From CAZSHG01 sp964459995 (GTDB taxonomy: Bacteria > UBP14 > UBA6098): a stretch of DNA of 64,000 nt. Made by a program: the position numbers and the translations under genes. Below, one piece after another: positions 1 through 9,869 of the stretch. The notes below the pieces were generated by a model. That model saw nothing but the letters and a program-made list of their open reading frames with translations, ran no database searches and was not told where the DNA came from. Numbering within the stretch: the first letter of the stretch is position 1; each line of letters starts with the position of its first letter. Location of the stretch: assembly GCA_964459995.1 (NCBI GenBank), contig CAYWOR010000012.1, positions 1-64,000 on the forward strand. Reading direction: 5' to 3'.

Positions 1-2058
<2,058 letters not shown>

Positions 2059-2130
2059 CAAACCATGTTCACCACAGTTTCCAAATTTGCTTCTTTCGAA
2101 TACAGAACTTCAAGACTCCTTATTAAATTT

Positions 2131-2140
2131 TCAAAGAACT
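2131..2140 (-). promoter_or_regulatory. boxA-like antitermination signal in the 23S leader
   Basis: The minus strand reads AGTTCTTTGAAAATTTA between the promoter and the 23S 5' end, resembling the rRNA boxA element (E. coli GCTCTTTAACA) bound by NusB/NusE. Its place in the leader of a lone 23S gene fits the usual need for antitermination on rRNA transcripts. A short G/C-rich hairpin (GGGG...CCCC around 2143-2160) lies just upstream. Confidence 0.5.
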
Positions 2141-2177
2141 GCCCGGGGATATATTGCCCCCCGAACTGGCAAGCTGG

Positions 2178-2206
2178 AATTTAAGAATGCCGATACCCAA
2201 TGTCAA
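2178..2206 (-). promoter_or_regulatory. Sigma70-type promoter of the 23S rRNA gene
   Basis: On the minus strand a perfect TTGACA (complement of 2201-2206) is followed after 17 bases by TAAATT (complement of 2178-2183). Transcription would start near 2171, giving a leader of roughly 110 bases before the mature 23S end. This shows the 23S gene can be transcribed alone rather than from a 16S-23S operon. Confidence 0.8.
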
Positions 2207-2467
2207 GGGAAAAGTTAAATTTTTTTGAATTTTCTTTTATGCCTTTGAATACCGCATCAGAGGCCATATCGATGCCAAATTTTCCCAGCCCGAGTCCAAA
2301 TTTTCAAAACAAACTCGAAGGTTTTCCACCCTTTTTAACCAAAACCGGAACCGAGGTCGAACAACTTCGACCGAAACTCATAATTCCAAAATCAACAAAA
2401 CCGATATTGCCGTCAACTGCAGTAAATGCAATTGGAAAACAACTTCAATATATGTTGAATTAATCCT
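2207..2467. other. AT-rich spacer between the divergent 23S rRNA and pckA promoters
   Basis: About 260 bases between the two promoters carry no gene that I can support. A plus-strand open frame of 87 codons crosses it, but it starts inside the 23S promoter, has no ribosome binding site and has a low-complexity product, so I treat it as chance. The stretch contains several AAATTTTC-like runs, possibly UP elements or bent DNA. Confidence 0.4.
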
Positions 2468-2496
2468 TTGACAATATCGAAACCCGAAGTTATTAT
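2468..2496 (+). promoter_or_regulatory. Sigma70-type promoter of pckA
   Basis: TTGACA at 2468-2473 is followed after exactly 17 bases by TATTAT at 2491-2496. The predicted start near 2503 leaves a leader of about 45 bases before the ATG at 2548, with an AAGGAG ribosome binding site at 2534-2539. Confidence 0.8.
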
Positions 2497-2547
2497 CCCA
2501 ATCTGTATTCATAATATAAGATGTTCAAAATCTAAGGAGAAACAAAT

Positions 2548-4191
2548 ATGGAATGGCAAAAAAGGATTCAGGCACTTATCGAAAGCCACTCGAATCCCAT
2601 CGACAACCCGAGCAGACAGACAATGATTCGCGAAGCAGTCAATGGACACGAATGTATCGTCTCGAAAAATGGCGCTCTTGCGACATGGACTCCCCCAGAA
2701 TCCTCCGGCAGAAGTCCTAAAGACACGATGTTCGTCAAACGTGCCGAAAACGAAGATCAAATCGACTGGGACAGCCCAAACAATCTGCCCATGGACGAGG
2801 AAACTTTCGATATGGCTATGGCAGACGCTATGGATTTCCTCGCTAAAGACAAACGGCTCTATATTGTCGATCGAGTGATAGGCGCAGATTCAAAATACGC
2901 CCTTCCGGTAAAAGTGGTCTCGAATTGGGCGTTAACCGCTCTATTTTCGGATAATATGTTCCGCGAAATCCCCGCGGATATCGAAAAAAGCATCTTCGCG
3001 AACAAGCCCTTTACGCTGGTCGTCGTCCCCTACGAAAAACTCGACCGCGAGAAATACGCCGGCAGGCTCCGTGAACTACCAAACGGTAAAACCTCGAATA
3101 TGATAGTCGCGATGGATTTCGAGCGCGGACTCGGACTAATCATCGGCTCTGGCTATTGCGGAAGCGTGAAAAAGCTAATGTTCACCGTGATGAACTACCT
3201 CCTTCCCGCCAAAGGAATCCTTCCGCTTCACTGTTCCGCCAACGAAGGTGAAAAAGGCGACTGCGCCTTGCTTCTGGGGCTGTCCGGAACCGGAAAAACC
3301 ACTCTTTCCGCCAATCCCGGGCGCGCACTTCTCGGCGATGACGAGCATGGTTGGTCAGACGATGGAGTCGCAAATTTCGAAAACGGATGTTATGCGAAAT
3401 TTATCGACCTGTCGAAGGTCAAAGAACCGGAAATCTATAACGCGGTTATGCACGAAGACTCCTACGAAAACCACGGCGCGATTGTCGAGAACGCGATGGT
3501 TTACCCCTGGGGCGAATTCGATTTCTCCGACCGCCGCCTCACGGAAAATTCCCGCGCGAGTTATCCGCTAAAATATCTTACTAATATAAAGGAAAGCTCT
3601 GTTTCCGGCCATCCAAATACAATCCTATTTCTTACGGCCGACGCAAACGGCGTAATACCGCCGGTTTCCAAGCTTACCCCACAGCAAGCGATGCTATGGT
3701 TCCTGATGGGCTACACAAGCAAACTCGCCGGCACCGAAACCGGAATCCTCCACCCCGAATCAACCTTCAGCAGGTTCTTCGGCCAGCCCTTTATGCCGCG
3801 TAATCCGGATGTTTACGCCTCCATGCTCGGTGAAAAAATGCGCGAGCACGGCTCGACAGTTTATCTCATCAACACCGGCTGGAGCGGCGGCCCCTATGGC
3901 AAAGGCTCGCGTATGGATATTACTCTTACACGCAAAATGGTCGAAGCGGCAGTCTCCGGCGCTCTCGATAATGTCGAATTCGAGCCTGATCCAATTTTCA
4001 AAGTGCTCGTCCCGAAAACCTGCCCGGGGGTGCCCGCGGAGATTCTCAAGCCGATAAACACATGGGAAGACAAGGTCGATTACGATTTCCGCGCTAGAAT
4101 GCTCGCGAAGGATTTTCAGGATCATTTCAAAAAGGCATACGGCAATAAGAACATCGCCCCGGAAATTGCAGAGCAATGTCCGGAGGGATAA
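2548..4191 (+). CDS. pckA: Phosphoenolpyruvate carboxykinase (ATP)
   Basis: ATP-dependent PEPCK (EC 4.1.1.49) interconverts oxaloacetate plus ATP with PEP, CO2 and ADP in the cytosol, for gluconeogenesis or, in fermenters, CO2 fixation. The 547 residues match the usual length of about 540. The kinase-1a loop GLSGTGKTT is at residues 244-252 (Lys250, Thr251), followed by the metal-binding LLGDDEHGW; NTGWSGGPYGKG is the family's C-terminal nucleotide-binding segment. The ATG has AAGGAG eight bases upstream. It is a single-gene unit with its own promoter and terminator. Together with ppdK at 24.9-27.6 kb it defines the PEP-pyruvate-oxaloacetate node; direction cannot be told from sequence. Confidence 0.97.
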   Translation: MEWQKRIQALIESHSNPIDNPSRQTMIREAVNGHECIVSKNGALATWTPPESSGRSPKDTMFVKRAENEDQIDWDSPNNLPMDEETFDMAMADAMDFLAKDKRLYIVDRVIGADSKYALPVKVVSNWALTALFSDNMFREIPADIEKSIFANKPFTLVVVPYEKLDREKYAGRLRELPNGKTSNMIVAMDFERGLGLIIGSGYCGSVKKLMFTVMNYLLPAKGILPLHCSANEGEKGDCALLLGLSGTGKTTLSANPGRALLGDDEHGWSDDGVANFENGCYAKFIDLSKVKEPEIYNAVMHEDSYENHGAIVENAMVYPWGEFDFSDRRLTENSRASYPLKYLTNIKESSVSGHPNTILFLTADANGVIPPVSKLTPQQAMLWFLMGYTSKLAGTETGILHPESTFSRFFGQPFMPRNPDVYASMLGEKMREHGSTVYLINTGWSGGPYGKGSRMDITLTRKMVEAAVSGALDNVEFEPDPIFKVLVPKTCPGVPAEILKPINTWEDKVDYDFRARMLAKDFQDHFKKAYGNKNIAPEIAEQCPEG

Positions 4192-4223
4192 TCAATCAAA
4201 GTCCCATTTGGGAATGATGATTT

Positions 4224-4275
4224 AAGCCATTGCGAGAAGATTTGCCCCCAGAAGCGCTCTCGCAATGGCTTTTTT
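4224..4275 (+). terminator. Rho-independent terminator of pckA
   Basis: AAGCCATTGCGAGA at 4224-4237 pairs perfectly with TCTCGCAATGGCTT at 4258-4271 (14 bp, 20-base loop), followed by a T run to 4275. Confidence 0.9.
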
Positions 4276-4362
4276 ACGCTGGCTTTTATTCTGAATAAAC
4301 CTATATTCGGTTTTCAAAATGTTCTGCCTCATCGACGGCAAAATATGTAACTGAGGGTTTTC

Positions 4363-5532
4363 ATGCGAATCTACGATATTATAATCATCGGAGGAGGCGC
4401 GTCGGGGCTGATTTGCGCGGCAACCGCCGCCCGACGTCGCCGCAATGTCCTTCTAATCGACCATTCCGATGCTCTCGGCAAGAAAATCTCAATCTCCGGC
4501 GGCGGAAGATGCAATTTCACAAATAGAAACATCTCCGTGGAGAATTATGTCTCGAAAGACCCCGAATTCTGCAAAACCGCGCTTTGCGGTTTCACACCGT
4601 CCGACTTTATCTCTATTGTCGATAGATATAAAATAAAACATCACGAAAAACAGAACGGACAATTCTTTTGCGATGGCGATGCCGCACAAATAGTAACCAT
4701 GCTAGTATCCGAATGCAGAAGAGCGCGCGCAGAGATTCTTCTGAACTGCCAAATCAAGAACATCACAAAAGGCGAAGGATTCGAGGTAGAAAGTTCCCGC
4801 GGGAAATTCCGCTCGGACGCCCTTGTAATTGCCACCGGTGGAATGTCTGTGCCGAAAACCGGCGCAACCGATTTCGGGTTTCGAATCGCAAAAGATTTCG
4901 GTATAAAACTCGTCGAGCCGCGTCCCGGGCTGGTTCCGCTAAAGTTATCCCCCGAAGACAGGGCAATTTTCTCCCCCCTTAGCGGCATTTCTATCGAGGC
5001 TGAAATAAAATACAACGATATCTCCTTCCGCGGCGACATACTTTTCACGCACAGAGGGCTTAGCGGCCCTGCAATTCTAAACATCTCCTCCTATTGGAAA
5101 CATGGCGAACCCATTTCCATCGATTTCCTTCCCGGTAAGAACCTCTTTGAGATTCTAAAAGCAAATTCCAGTCGTAAAATAGAGCTTGCCAACCTTCTCG
5201 CGTCTGTAGTCCCGCGAAGATTCGCGCATAGATTCTGCGAGGCCTTTTTCGATTCTCGAAGAATGGTTCAATACTCCCAAAAGGAGATCCAAAATATCGC
5301 CGCGAAAATCCACGATTTTATCCTCCACCCTTCCGGAACCGAGGGTTTCGCATATGCGGAATGCACTGTTGGAGGCGTTTCCACAGCCGAGCTTTCCCCC
5401 GCGACGATGGAGTCGAAGCGTGTCGGCGGACTATTCTTCATCGGCGAGGTAATTGATGTTGCAGGAAATATAGGCGGTTATAATCTTCAATGGGCATGGT
5501 CCTCCGGAGTCGCCGCCGGCAAAACCGCCTAA
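4363..5532 (+). CDS. BaiN/HI0933-like NAD(P)/FAD-dependent oxidoreductase
   Basis: A flavoprotein of 389 residues in the HI0933/YhiN/BaiN family. The N-terminus has the Rossmann FAD-binding motif IIIIGGGASGLICA (about residues 5-18), then the family signature SGGGRCNFTN near residue 50. The C-terminal GEVIDVAGNIGGYNLQWAW is also diagnostic. Members are annotated as aminoacetone oxidase or, in gut clostridia, as a bile-acid pathway reductase (BaiN), but the physiological substrate in most bacteria is unknown, so no reaction is assigned. The start is preceded by GAGGG. It stands alone between the pckA terminator and convergent minus-strand genes, so it probably has its own promoter around 4290-4340. 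Confidence 0.9.
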   Translation: MRIYDIIIIGGGASGLICAATAARRRRNVLLIDHSDALGKKISISGGGRCNFTNRNISVENYVSKDPEFCKTALCGFTPSDFISIVDRYKIKHHEKQNGQFFCDGDAAQIVTMLVSECRRARAEILLNCQIKNITKGEGFEVESSRGKFRSDALVIATGGMSVPKTGATDFGFRIAKDFGIKLVEPRPGLVPLKLSPEDRAIFSPLSGISIEAEIKYNDISFRGDILFTHRGLSGPAILNISSYWKHGEPISIDFLPGKNLFEILKANSSRKIELANLLASVVPRRFAHRFCEAFFDSRRMVQYSQKEIQNIAAKIHDFILHPSGTEGFAYAECTVGGVSTAELSPATMESKRVGGLFFIGEVIDVAGNIGGYNLQWAWSSGVAAGKTA

Positions 5533-5584
5533 ATAAAGTTTCTCGACAAACAATTATTGGTGCACGTTTTTTTTGAAGCAAAAA

Positions 5585-5609
5585 AAATCCCCCTAAGCGA
5601 GGGGGATTT
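5585..5609 (-). terminator. Rho-independent terminator between convergent genes
   Basis: AAATCCCCCT at 5585-5594 pairs with AGGGGGATTT at 5600-5609 across a five-base loop. The T run lies on the minus-strand side (complement of the A run 5580-5587), so it ends the ilvE operon; it may also stop plus-strand transcripts. Confidence 0.88.
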
Positions 5610-5635
5610 GCCGAATTGAGTTATTTTTTATATTC

Positions 5636-5962
5636 TCAATCGCCCGAGCCGCAATTGTCGTCGGAATCGCTGTCCGGGTTCTTCTCGGTTAAAGGGTTGC
5701 GGAGATATTTAATCGCCAGTGCAAGGCCGTAGAGAAAGAGAAATCCATGCACGAATAGCGGAAAGTATCCCCATCCGATACCGTATCGTGAAATCACCAT
5801 AATGTCCGCGAAAATAAGCACCGCACCACCGAATCCGGGCACCAGCAGAGGAAACACCCCGACCTTCGCAGAATTTTTCCGAAGAAGTGAAATCCTTATC
5901 GGCCAGCCCACCAAATAGAGCGCTCCGATAACCGCGAGGGCGATGAACATCCCCTCATTCAT
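5636..5962 (-). CDS. Small hypothetical membrane protein
   Basis: A 108-residue protein with about three predicted membrane segments (around residues 5-20, 35-57 and 65-88) and a polar acidic C-terminal tail rich in Asp and Ser (NPDSDSDDNCGSGD). I do not recognise the family. It overlaps the preceding gene by eight bases and is the last gene of the ilvE operon, directly before the terminator. Overlap and shared membrane nature with its neighbour suggest the two small proteins act together; no function can be assigned. Confidence 0.7.
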   Translation of the reverse strand: MNEGMFIALAVIGALYLVGWPIRISLLRKNSAKVGVFPLLVPGFGGAVLIFADIMVISRYGIGWGYFPLFVHGFLFLYGLALAIKYLRNPLTEKNPDSDSDDNCGSGD

Positions 5963-6398
5963 TGCCGGCTTCTTTCTTCTTCCAACGCAGAGACAATTCC
6001 GACCATAAATCTGAATACCCGCACCTTGGGCAGGAGACCGATTTGCGCGACATATTGGGATTATCCGGGATTTTTTCTTCTATAATGTCGAGCCACGCGC
6101 CGCATTCTGGGCATTTCTCGCCCCAACATATCCGATGCCACAGCCCGCCCTCTATAATATGGAAGAAAAGCAGGCCAATCGCCCATGCTACAAACCAGCT
6201 GATTCCACTTAGACGCGTCAAAGCCCAGATATCCGGCAAAATCAATAAAACCAGAAACACGATGCCGACGATAATCGCGCGTGTGCGCATGGGGCTTTCG
6301 CCGCGCACTTTAGGCGAGATATAGATCAACCATGCAAGGAAAACAAGCCCCAACCCGGTTGAGATATAGAAATAAAGTTTGAGTGCTGTTGTATCCAT
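5955..6398 (-). CDS. Hypothetical membrane protein with C-terminal zinc ribbon
   Basis: A 147-residue protein with an N-terminal membrane segment, two further hydrophobic helices (around 40-57 and 65-85) and a cytosolic C-terminal zinc-ribbon-like region: CPECG near residue 104 and CPRCGYSD near residue 127 supply two CxxC pairs. The ATG (complement of 6396-6398) directly abuts the ilvE stop codon, so translation is probably coupled. The combination of membrane helices and a rubredoxin-like knuckle is common in uncharacterised small proteins; no function is inferred. Confidence 0.72.
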   Translation of the reverse strand: MDTTALKLYFYISTGLGLVFLAWLIYISPKVRGESPMRTRAIIVGIVFLVLLILPDIWALTRLSGISWFVAWAIGLLFFHIIEGGLWHRICWGEKCPECGAWLDIIEEKIPDNPNMSRKSVSCPRCGYSDLWSELSLRWKKKEAGNE

Positions 6399-7385
6399 TT
6401 AATCTTTGTAAACAAAGGTCAGCCAGCCAAATTTATCCTCGGCTTTCCCCTGCACTATGTCGAAGAATCTTTGCTGAATCTGTTTGGTGATTTCACCGCG
6501 ATAGCCTCTACCAACAGGAATTCTATCAACCGTGGCGATTGGCGAAACCTCGGCCGCGCTTCCGGTGAAAAACGCCTCGTCCGCGACATAAATCATCTCG
6601 CGCGGAATTCTCTGCTCGACAACCTCGAAACCCATATCACGTGCAATTTTTATCGCCGAGTCGCGCGTAATGCCCGGAAGCTCGCTTCCATTCAATGGCG
6701 GAGTATATATCTTGCCGTATTTAATCACGAAGATATTCATCGCTGAGCCTTCGGAGATAAAGCCGTCCTTATCCAGCGCGATTCCGTCGGCATAACCGTT
6801 GATTTGAGCCTCCATTTTGATAAGCTGTGAGTTCATATAATTCGCGCAGGCCTTGGCCATTCCGGGAAACGTGTTCGGCGCGATACGCGTCCAACTGCTG
6901 AATTGGACATCCACCCCGCGCTCGATTGCATCCGCGCCGAGATATGCACCCCATTCCCAAACCGCGATTGCGAGATGCGGCCGGCAAGAAAAGGGACTCA
7001 CACCAAGTGCCTCGTCGCCCCGGAAAATCAGCGGACGGACATAGCAATTCTTGAGGCTATTCGCGCGGATTGTCTCCAGCGTGGCTTTATTAATATCCTC
7101 GATGGAATAATTCAGGAACACTTTTTCGGGGAACATCTTGCTTCCGTCGGGTTTGACAGGATTACAGTCCGCGGTCATACGGTAGATTTTCGCGGAATCG
7201 AGAAGTCTTCTGCTGTGGTCTCCGAGACGAAAAACCGCCGGGCCTTTGACTGTTTCATAACAGCGTTCGCCCTCAAAAACCCCTGTGCCGTAATGGATTA
7301 CATGCGACAGGACATGAATTTTCGCCTCTTCATGGTCGATTAATTCTCCATCGAACCAAATTTTTTTGCTTCCGGGAAATGGCAT
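6399..7385 (-). CDS. ilvE: Branched-chain amino acid aminotransferase
   Basis: A class IV (D-amino-acid-aminotransferase fold) PLP enzyme, EC 2.6.1.42, catalysing the last step of Val, Leu and Ile synthesis or the first of their degradation. At 328 residues it has normal length. Lys178 in the context PGMAKACANY is the expected Schiff-base lysine; HYGTGVFEG near residues 31-39 and GYADGIALDKDGFISEGSA further on are family segments, as is ELPGITRDS. The ATG is preceded by GGAGA with good spacing and by a clear promoter at 7422-7450. It leads an operon with two small membrane proteins. Substrate choice (IlvE rather than D-amino acid or aromatic transaminase) follows overall similarity. Confidence 0.93.
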   Translation of the reverse strand: MPFPGSKKIWFDGELIDHEEAKIHVLSHVIHYGTGVFEGERCYETVKGPAVFRLGDHSRRLLDSAKIYRMTADCNPVKPDGSKMFPEKVFLNYSIEDINKATLETIRANSLKNCYVRPLIFRGDEALGVSPFSCRPHLAIAVWEWGAYLGADAIERGVDVQFSSWTRIAPNTFPGMAKACANYMNSQLIKMEAQINGYADGIALDKDGFISEGSAMNIFVIKYGKIYTPPLNGSELPGITRDSAIKIARDMGFEVVEQRIPREMIYVADEAFFTGSAAEVSPIATVDRIPVGRGYRGEITKQIQQRFFDIVQGKAEDKFGWLTFVYKD

Positions 7386-7421
7386 TATGTCTCCTTTTTT
7401 TATAAGAACGATGTAATTTAT

Positions 7422-7450
7422 AATCTATTCCCGAAAGGCATCTCAGTCAA
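7422..7450 (-). promoter_or_regulatory. Probable promoter of the ilvE operon
   Basis: On the minus strand TTGACT (complement of 7445-7450) and TAGATT (complement of 7422-7427) are 17 bases apart, giving a start near 7415 and a 30-base leader. Confidence 0.6.
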
Positions 7451-7478
7451 GGGCAAAGCCCCATTTTCCTTTTTTGCT

Positions 7479-8060
7479 TCAGGAAAGCCTTCTGACACGG
7501 TATTTTAGCATCGTTGGGTCGTTTTCCAAAACGGAAACACGGATACCGTAATATCTCTGACGAAGCGGGAAAATTCGCATCAGTGCCGCCAATACTGCAA
7601 GAATCGCCGCAAAAATAATCACCGTGATTTCCGCGGTCAACTCTATCGAAGATTCGCCGATTAATTTTGCGCCGCAAAGCGTGTTGACGCTGAAATACAG
7701 AAGCGCCATCCCGATAAGCGCAGAAACAATCGCGGTCAACCATCTTGATAAAGCCGGCTCGGCCTTCTCGGTATATCTGAACTTTTCGCCCTTCTTAAGG
7801 CGCTCGATAACCTTGTTTTCGTTATTCACGAGCCTGCGCATCTCTTTGACATGGCCTGTGCTAAAAACGACGATCCACAAAAGGGCACAGCCCCAGATTA
7901 TAAGCTGGTTTTTCAGCGAGAATCCGTCGCCCATTATATAGCTCAAACCCGCCGCCAAAGCCAGTATTACGACCATTATCGTAACAACCATGAACCACTG
8001 TTCCGACCTTCGACGCGAATAAGAATATTTCAGTTCGGAAATTAATTTTTCCCTTTCCAA
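7479..8060 (-). CDS. Hypothetical four-helix membrane protein
   Basis: A 193-residue protein with two pairs of predicted membrane helices (about residues 22-42, 52-70, 110-128 and 142-163) and a charged cytosolic segment between the pairs (HVKEMRRLVNNENKVIERLKKG). The likely start is a TTG at 8060 preceded by GGGAGG. I do not recognise the family. It has its own promoter (8085-8114), divergent from the lipoprotein gene at 8207, and lies upstream of ilvE without an obvious terminator, so some read-through into ilvE is possible. Confidence 0.72.
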   Translation of the reverse strand: MEREKLISELKYSYSRRRSEQWFMVVTIMVVILALAAGLSYIMGDGFSLKNQLIIWGCALLWIVVFSTGHVKEMRRLVNNENKVIERLKKGEKFRYTEKAEPALSRWLTAIVSALIGMALLYFSVNTLCGAKLIGESSIELTAEITVIIFAAILAVLAALMRIFPLRQRYYGIRVSVLENDPTMLKYRVRRLS

Positions 8061-8084
8061 GATTCCTCCCTTTTTCGATTTATG

Positions 8085-8114
8085 ATATTAGAATAATATC
8101 CAATATCGAGTCAA
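8085..8114 (-). promoter_or_regulatory. Promoter of the 7479-8060 membrane protein gene, with overlapping palindrome
   Basis: TTGACT (complement of 8109-8114) and TAATAT (complement of 8085-8090) are 18 bases apart. The -10 is embedded in the inverted repeat GATATT-agaat-AATATC (8084-8100), which could be an operator. Confidence 0.55.
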
Positions 8115-8206
8115 TCAAGACTTTTTTGATTGTTTTTGAAAAACTCGCCCGAAAGCGCTTGACATATTCGGGGATTACATTCATTTTGCGAAAAAGGGAG
8201 GTTGTC

Positions 8207-8992
8207 ATGAAAAAAATCACATTACTAACGCTGGCTGGAATTTTGATTTTGGGGCTAATTCTGGCTATAGCATGCTCGAGCACCGAACCGGAGCCGGAAC
8301 GTCCGACTGTCCCCGGCGCAGAAACCGTAACCATGGACCTTTCGCTCTTCACGACCGCGTCTCTCGCGCGGCCTATGGACAGATGCGCGGATTTCGACAC
8401 GGCGGCTTTTCTGGTTACCGTCTGGGGAAGTCTTACGCAGATATTCCTTGCTTTGCCGCGTTTAGCCTTCGTGCTTGCGCTTAGCCAAGAACCTAGTTAC
8501 GAGGGGGATTTAACATGGAAATGGACTTTCGGTGCGGAGAGCAACAACATCGCCCTCACCGCTCACCTTGTCGCCGCGGATAGCGTCGAATGGCAGATGC
8601 GCGTTACAAATGCCGACTTAACGAATTTCTTATGGTATGACGGCAAATGCAATTTCAGCGCGGTGGGCGGATGGTGGCGCTTTTATGACCCCGCCGAAGG
8701 GCCTGTGTTGTGGATAGACTGGTTAAATACCCCAGGTGACACAACCGCATCGCTAACACTCGCGAATATCAACACCGAAGGGCCAAATTTCGGCGATTCG
8801 CTTCATTACGAAATTGACGGCGAAATGGCCTCCGGATGGCTTCGCGACGCCGACGGCGGACGCCCCGGAAGATGGCTGATAACATGGAATCTCATCTCGC
8901 ACTACGGAAGGATTACTTATCCCGAGGGGCATTCCGCATGCTGGGATACCGCTCTCGAATGCACTCCTTGCGACAGCATTCCCGTCTATTAG
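8207..8992 (+). CDS. Hypothetical lipoprotein
   Basis: A 261-residue secreted protein. The ATG at 8207 (GGGAGG six bases upstream) gives a typical lipoprotein signal: MKK, a long hydrophobic stretch, then lipobox AIAC with the lipidated Cys near residue 23, followed by an acidic Glu/Pro linker. An in-frame upstream start at 8126 would bury the signal and is rejected. The mature part is rich in Trp and acidic residues, with no domain I recognise; the C-terminus contains CTPCD and another Cys, possibly a disulfide pair. A TTGACA at 8159 has only a weak -10 downstream. A hairpin at 9009-9035 ends the transcript. Confidence 0.78.
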   Translation: MKKITLLTLAGILILGLILAIACSSTEPEPERPTVPGAETVTMDLSLFTTASLARPMDRCADFDTAAFLVTVWGSLTQIFLALPRLAFVLALSQEPSYEGDLTWKWTFGAESNNIALTAHLVAADSVEWQMRVTNADLTNFLWYDGKCNFSAVGGWWRFYDPAEGPVLWIDWLNTPGDTTASLTLANINTEGPNFGDSLHYEIDGEMASGWLRDADGGRPGRWLITWNLISHYGRITYPEGHSACWDTALECTPCDSIPVY

Positions 8993-9008
8993 TCGGTGCA
9001 TAAACAAA

Positions 9009-9035
9009 GAAACCCCCTGCAAATCGGGGGGTTTC
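9009..9035. terminator. Bidirectional rho-independent terminator
   Basis: GAAACCCCC (9009-9017) pairs with GGGGGTTTC (9027-9035). It lies between the convergent lipoprotein gene and the last gene of the lolD operon; a T-rich tail is clearer on the minus strand (TTTGTTT), so it serves that operon and probably both. Confidence 0.85.
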
Positions 9036-9052
9036 TTCATACTAAAAAGGCT

Positions 9053-9412
9053 CTAATCGAGCTTCTCAAGCTCCTCGTCGATTTTCTCCATCGGAGAATA
9101 GGCGACAACATCGGCGTGTGCAAGAATATGCGCCTTCTCATTATCCTCCGCGAACCGAATGAAACTCTCTCTAAGCGATTTCCAAAGAGAGCTTTCCTCT
9201 TTGATGCCAATTTTACCGAGTAATTTTTCGATATGGTCGTAATCGGTCTCTGTGAGATCGTAAACCACGAAAAGCTCGCCCTTTACCTCGTCGAGTTTTG
9301 CCGAAAGAATTCCAGACTGAGCTTCGAGAAGCTCCTTGATACTCAAAGCATTACAGGCTTTTCTGTCGAGATTGTGAACGCTGATTTTTCGTTGCTTGAT
9401 TATTCGATGCAC
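9053..9412 (-). CDS. Hypothetical protein with HMA-like (ferredoxin-fold) segment
   Basis: A 119-residue protein. The start is placed at GTG (complement of 9410-9412), which overlaps the upstream stop as TAGTG and is preceded by AGGAGG; the longer upstream frame only reads through the neighbour. Residues about 8-70 have the beta-alpha-beta-beta-alpha-beta rhythm of heavy-metal-associated domains (ISVHNLDRKACN, then a helix, then LSAKLDEVKGELFVVYD), but with one Cys in place of the CxxC metal site. The C-terminal half is helical and acidic. No membrane segment or signal is visible. It is the last gene of the lolD operon. The HMA likeness is my reading of the pattern, not a search result. Confidence 0.65.
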   Translation of the reverse strand: MHRIIKQRKISVHNLDRKACNALSIKELLEAQSGILSAKLDEVKGELFVVYDLTETDYDHIEKLLGKIGIKEESSLWKSLRESFIRFAEDNEKAHILAHADVVAYSPMEKIDEELEKLD

Positions 9413-9852
9413 TATTCCTCCTCGTCCGGAAGTGCATCGGGCGCCCACTCTTCGACCAACTTAACAAGCGTTCTCGCATGGCGTTCAGCCATTTTCGCCG
9501 CCGACATCAAAGCATTTTTGGATTCCTCCGCTTCGTCGGCCAGCTGGTAGTAATTAGTCGAGTAACCGATAAGCTCCTCGATAGCATATACTGTCATGTT
9601 CGGGTCAAAAAGCACCGCTTCGCGCGCATCATCGAGGTCAATTTCCTCCTCAGCCGCGATTCCGACAATATCCTCGAAGCCGATTTCCTCATTCTCCGCG
9701 AAATGGCTTTCGCAGGCTTCGAGAATCGGCAATAGCCGGTTGTAGATTTCAATCGCCCGCCCCTCGCCGGCACTAAATGGCTCCACTTGATGCTCTTCGG
9801 CGAAAATTATCCCTACCATAAGCAATACCAAAACAACCATCGACCTTTTCAT
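9412..9852 (-). CDS. Hypothetical secreted helical protein
   Basis: A 146-residue protein. The ATG at 9852 (MKRSMVV) sits eight bases after GGAGG and gives a signal peptide ending near GIIFAEE. The mature region looks all-helical and strongly acidic (ENEEIGFEDIVG, AAEEEIDLDDAREA). I do not recognise it. Its stop overlaps the start of the next gene by one base, so the secreted protein and the HMA-like protein are translationally coupled. It follows the glmU-like gene by 17 bases in the same operon. Confidence 0.7.
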   Translation of the reverse strand: MKRSMVVLVLLMVGIIFAEEHQVEPFSAGEGRAIEIYNRLLPILEACESHFAENEEIGFEDIVGIAAEEEIDLDDAREAVLFDPNMTVYAIEELIGYSTNYYQLADEAEESKNALMSAAKMAERHARTLVKLVEEWAPDALPDEEE

Positions 9853-9869
9853 AATCAATACCTCCGTCT

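Noticed and set aside
2200..2463. 87-codon open frame upstream of pckA
   Set aside because: No ribosome binding site, starts inside the 23S promoter region, low-complexity product, and lies in the pckA upstream region.
8126..8206. Upstream start for the lipoprotein gene at 8207
   Set aside because: It would place 27 charged residues before the signal peptide and lacks a ribosome binding site, whereas GGGAGG precedes 8207.
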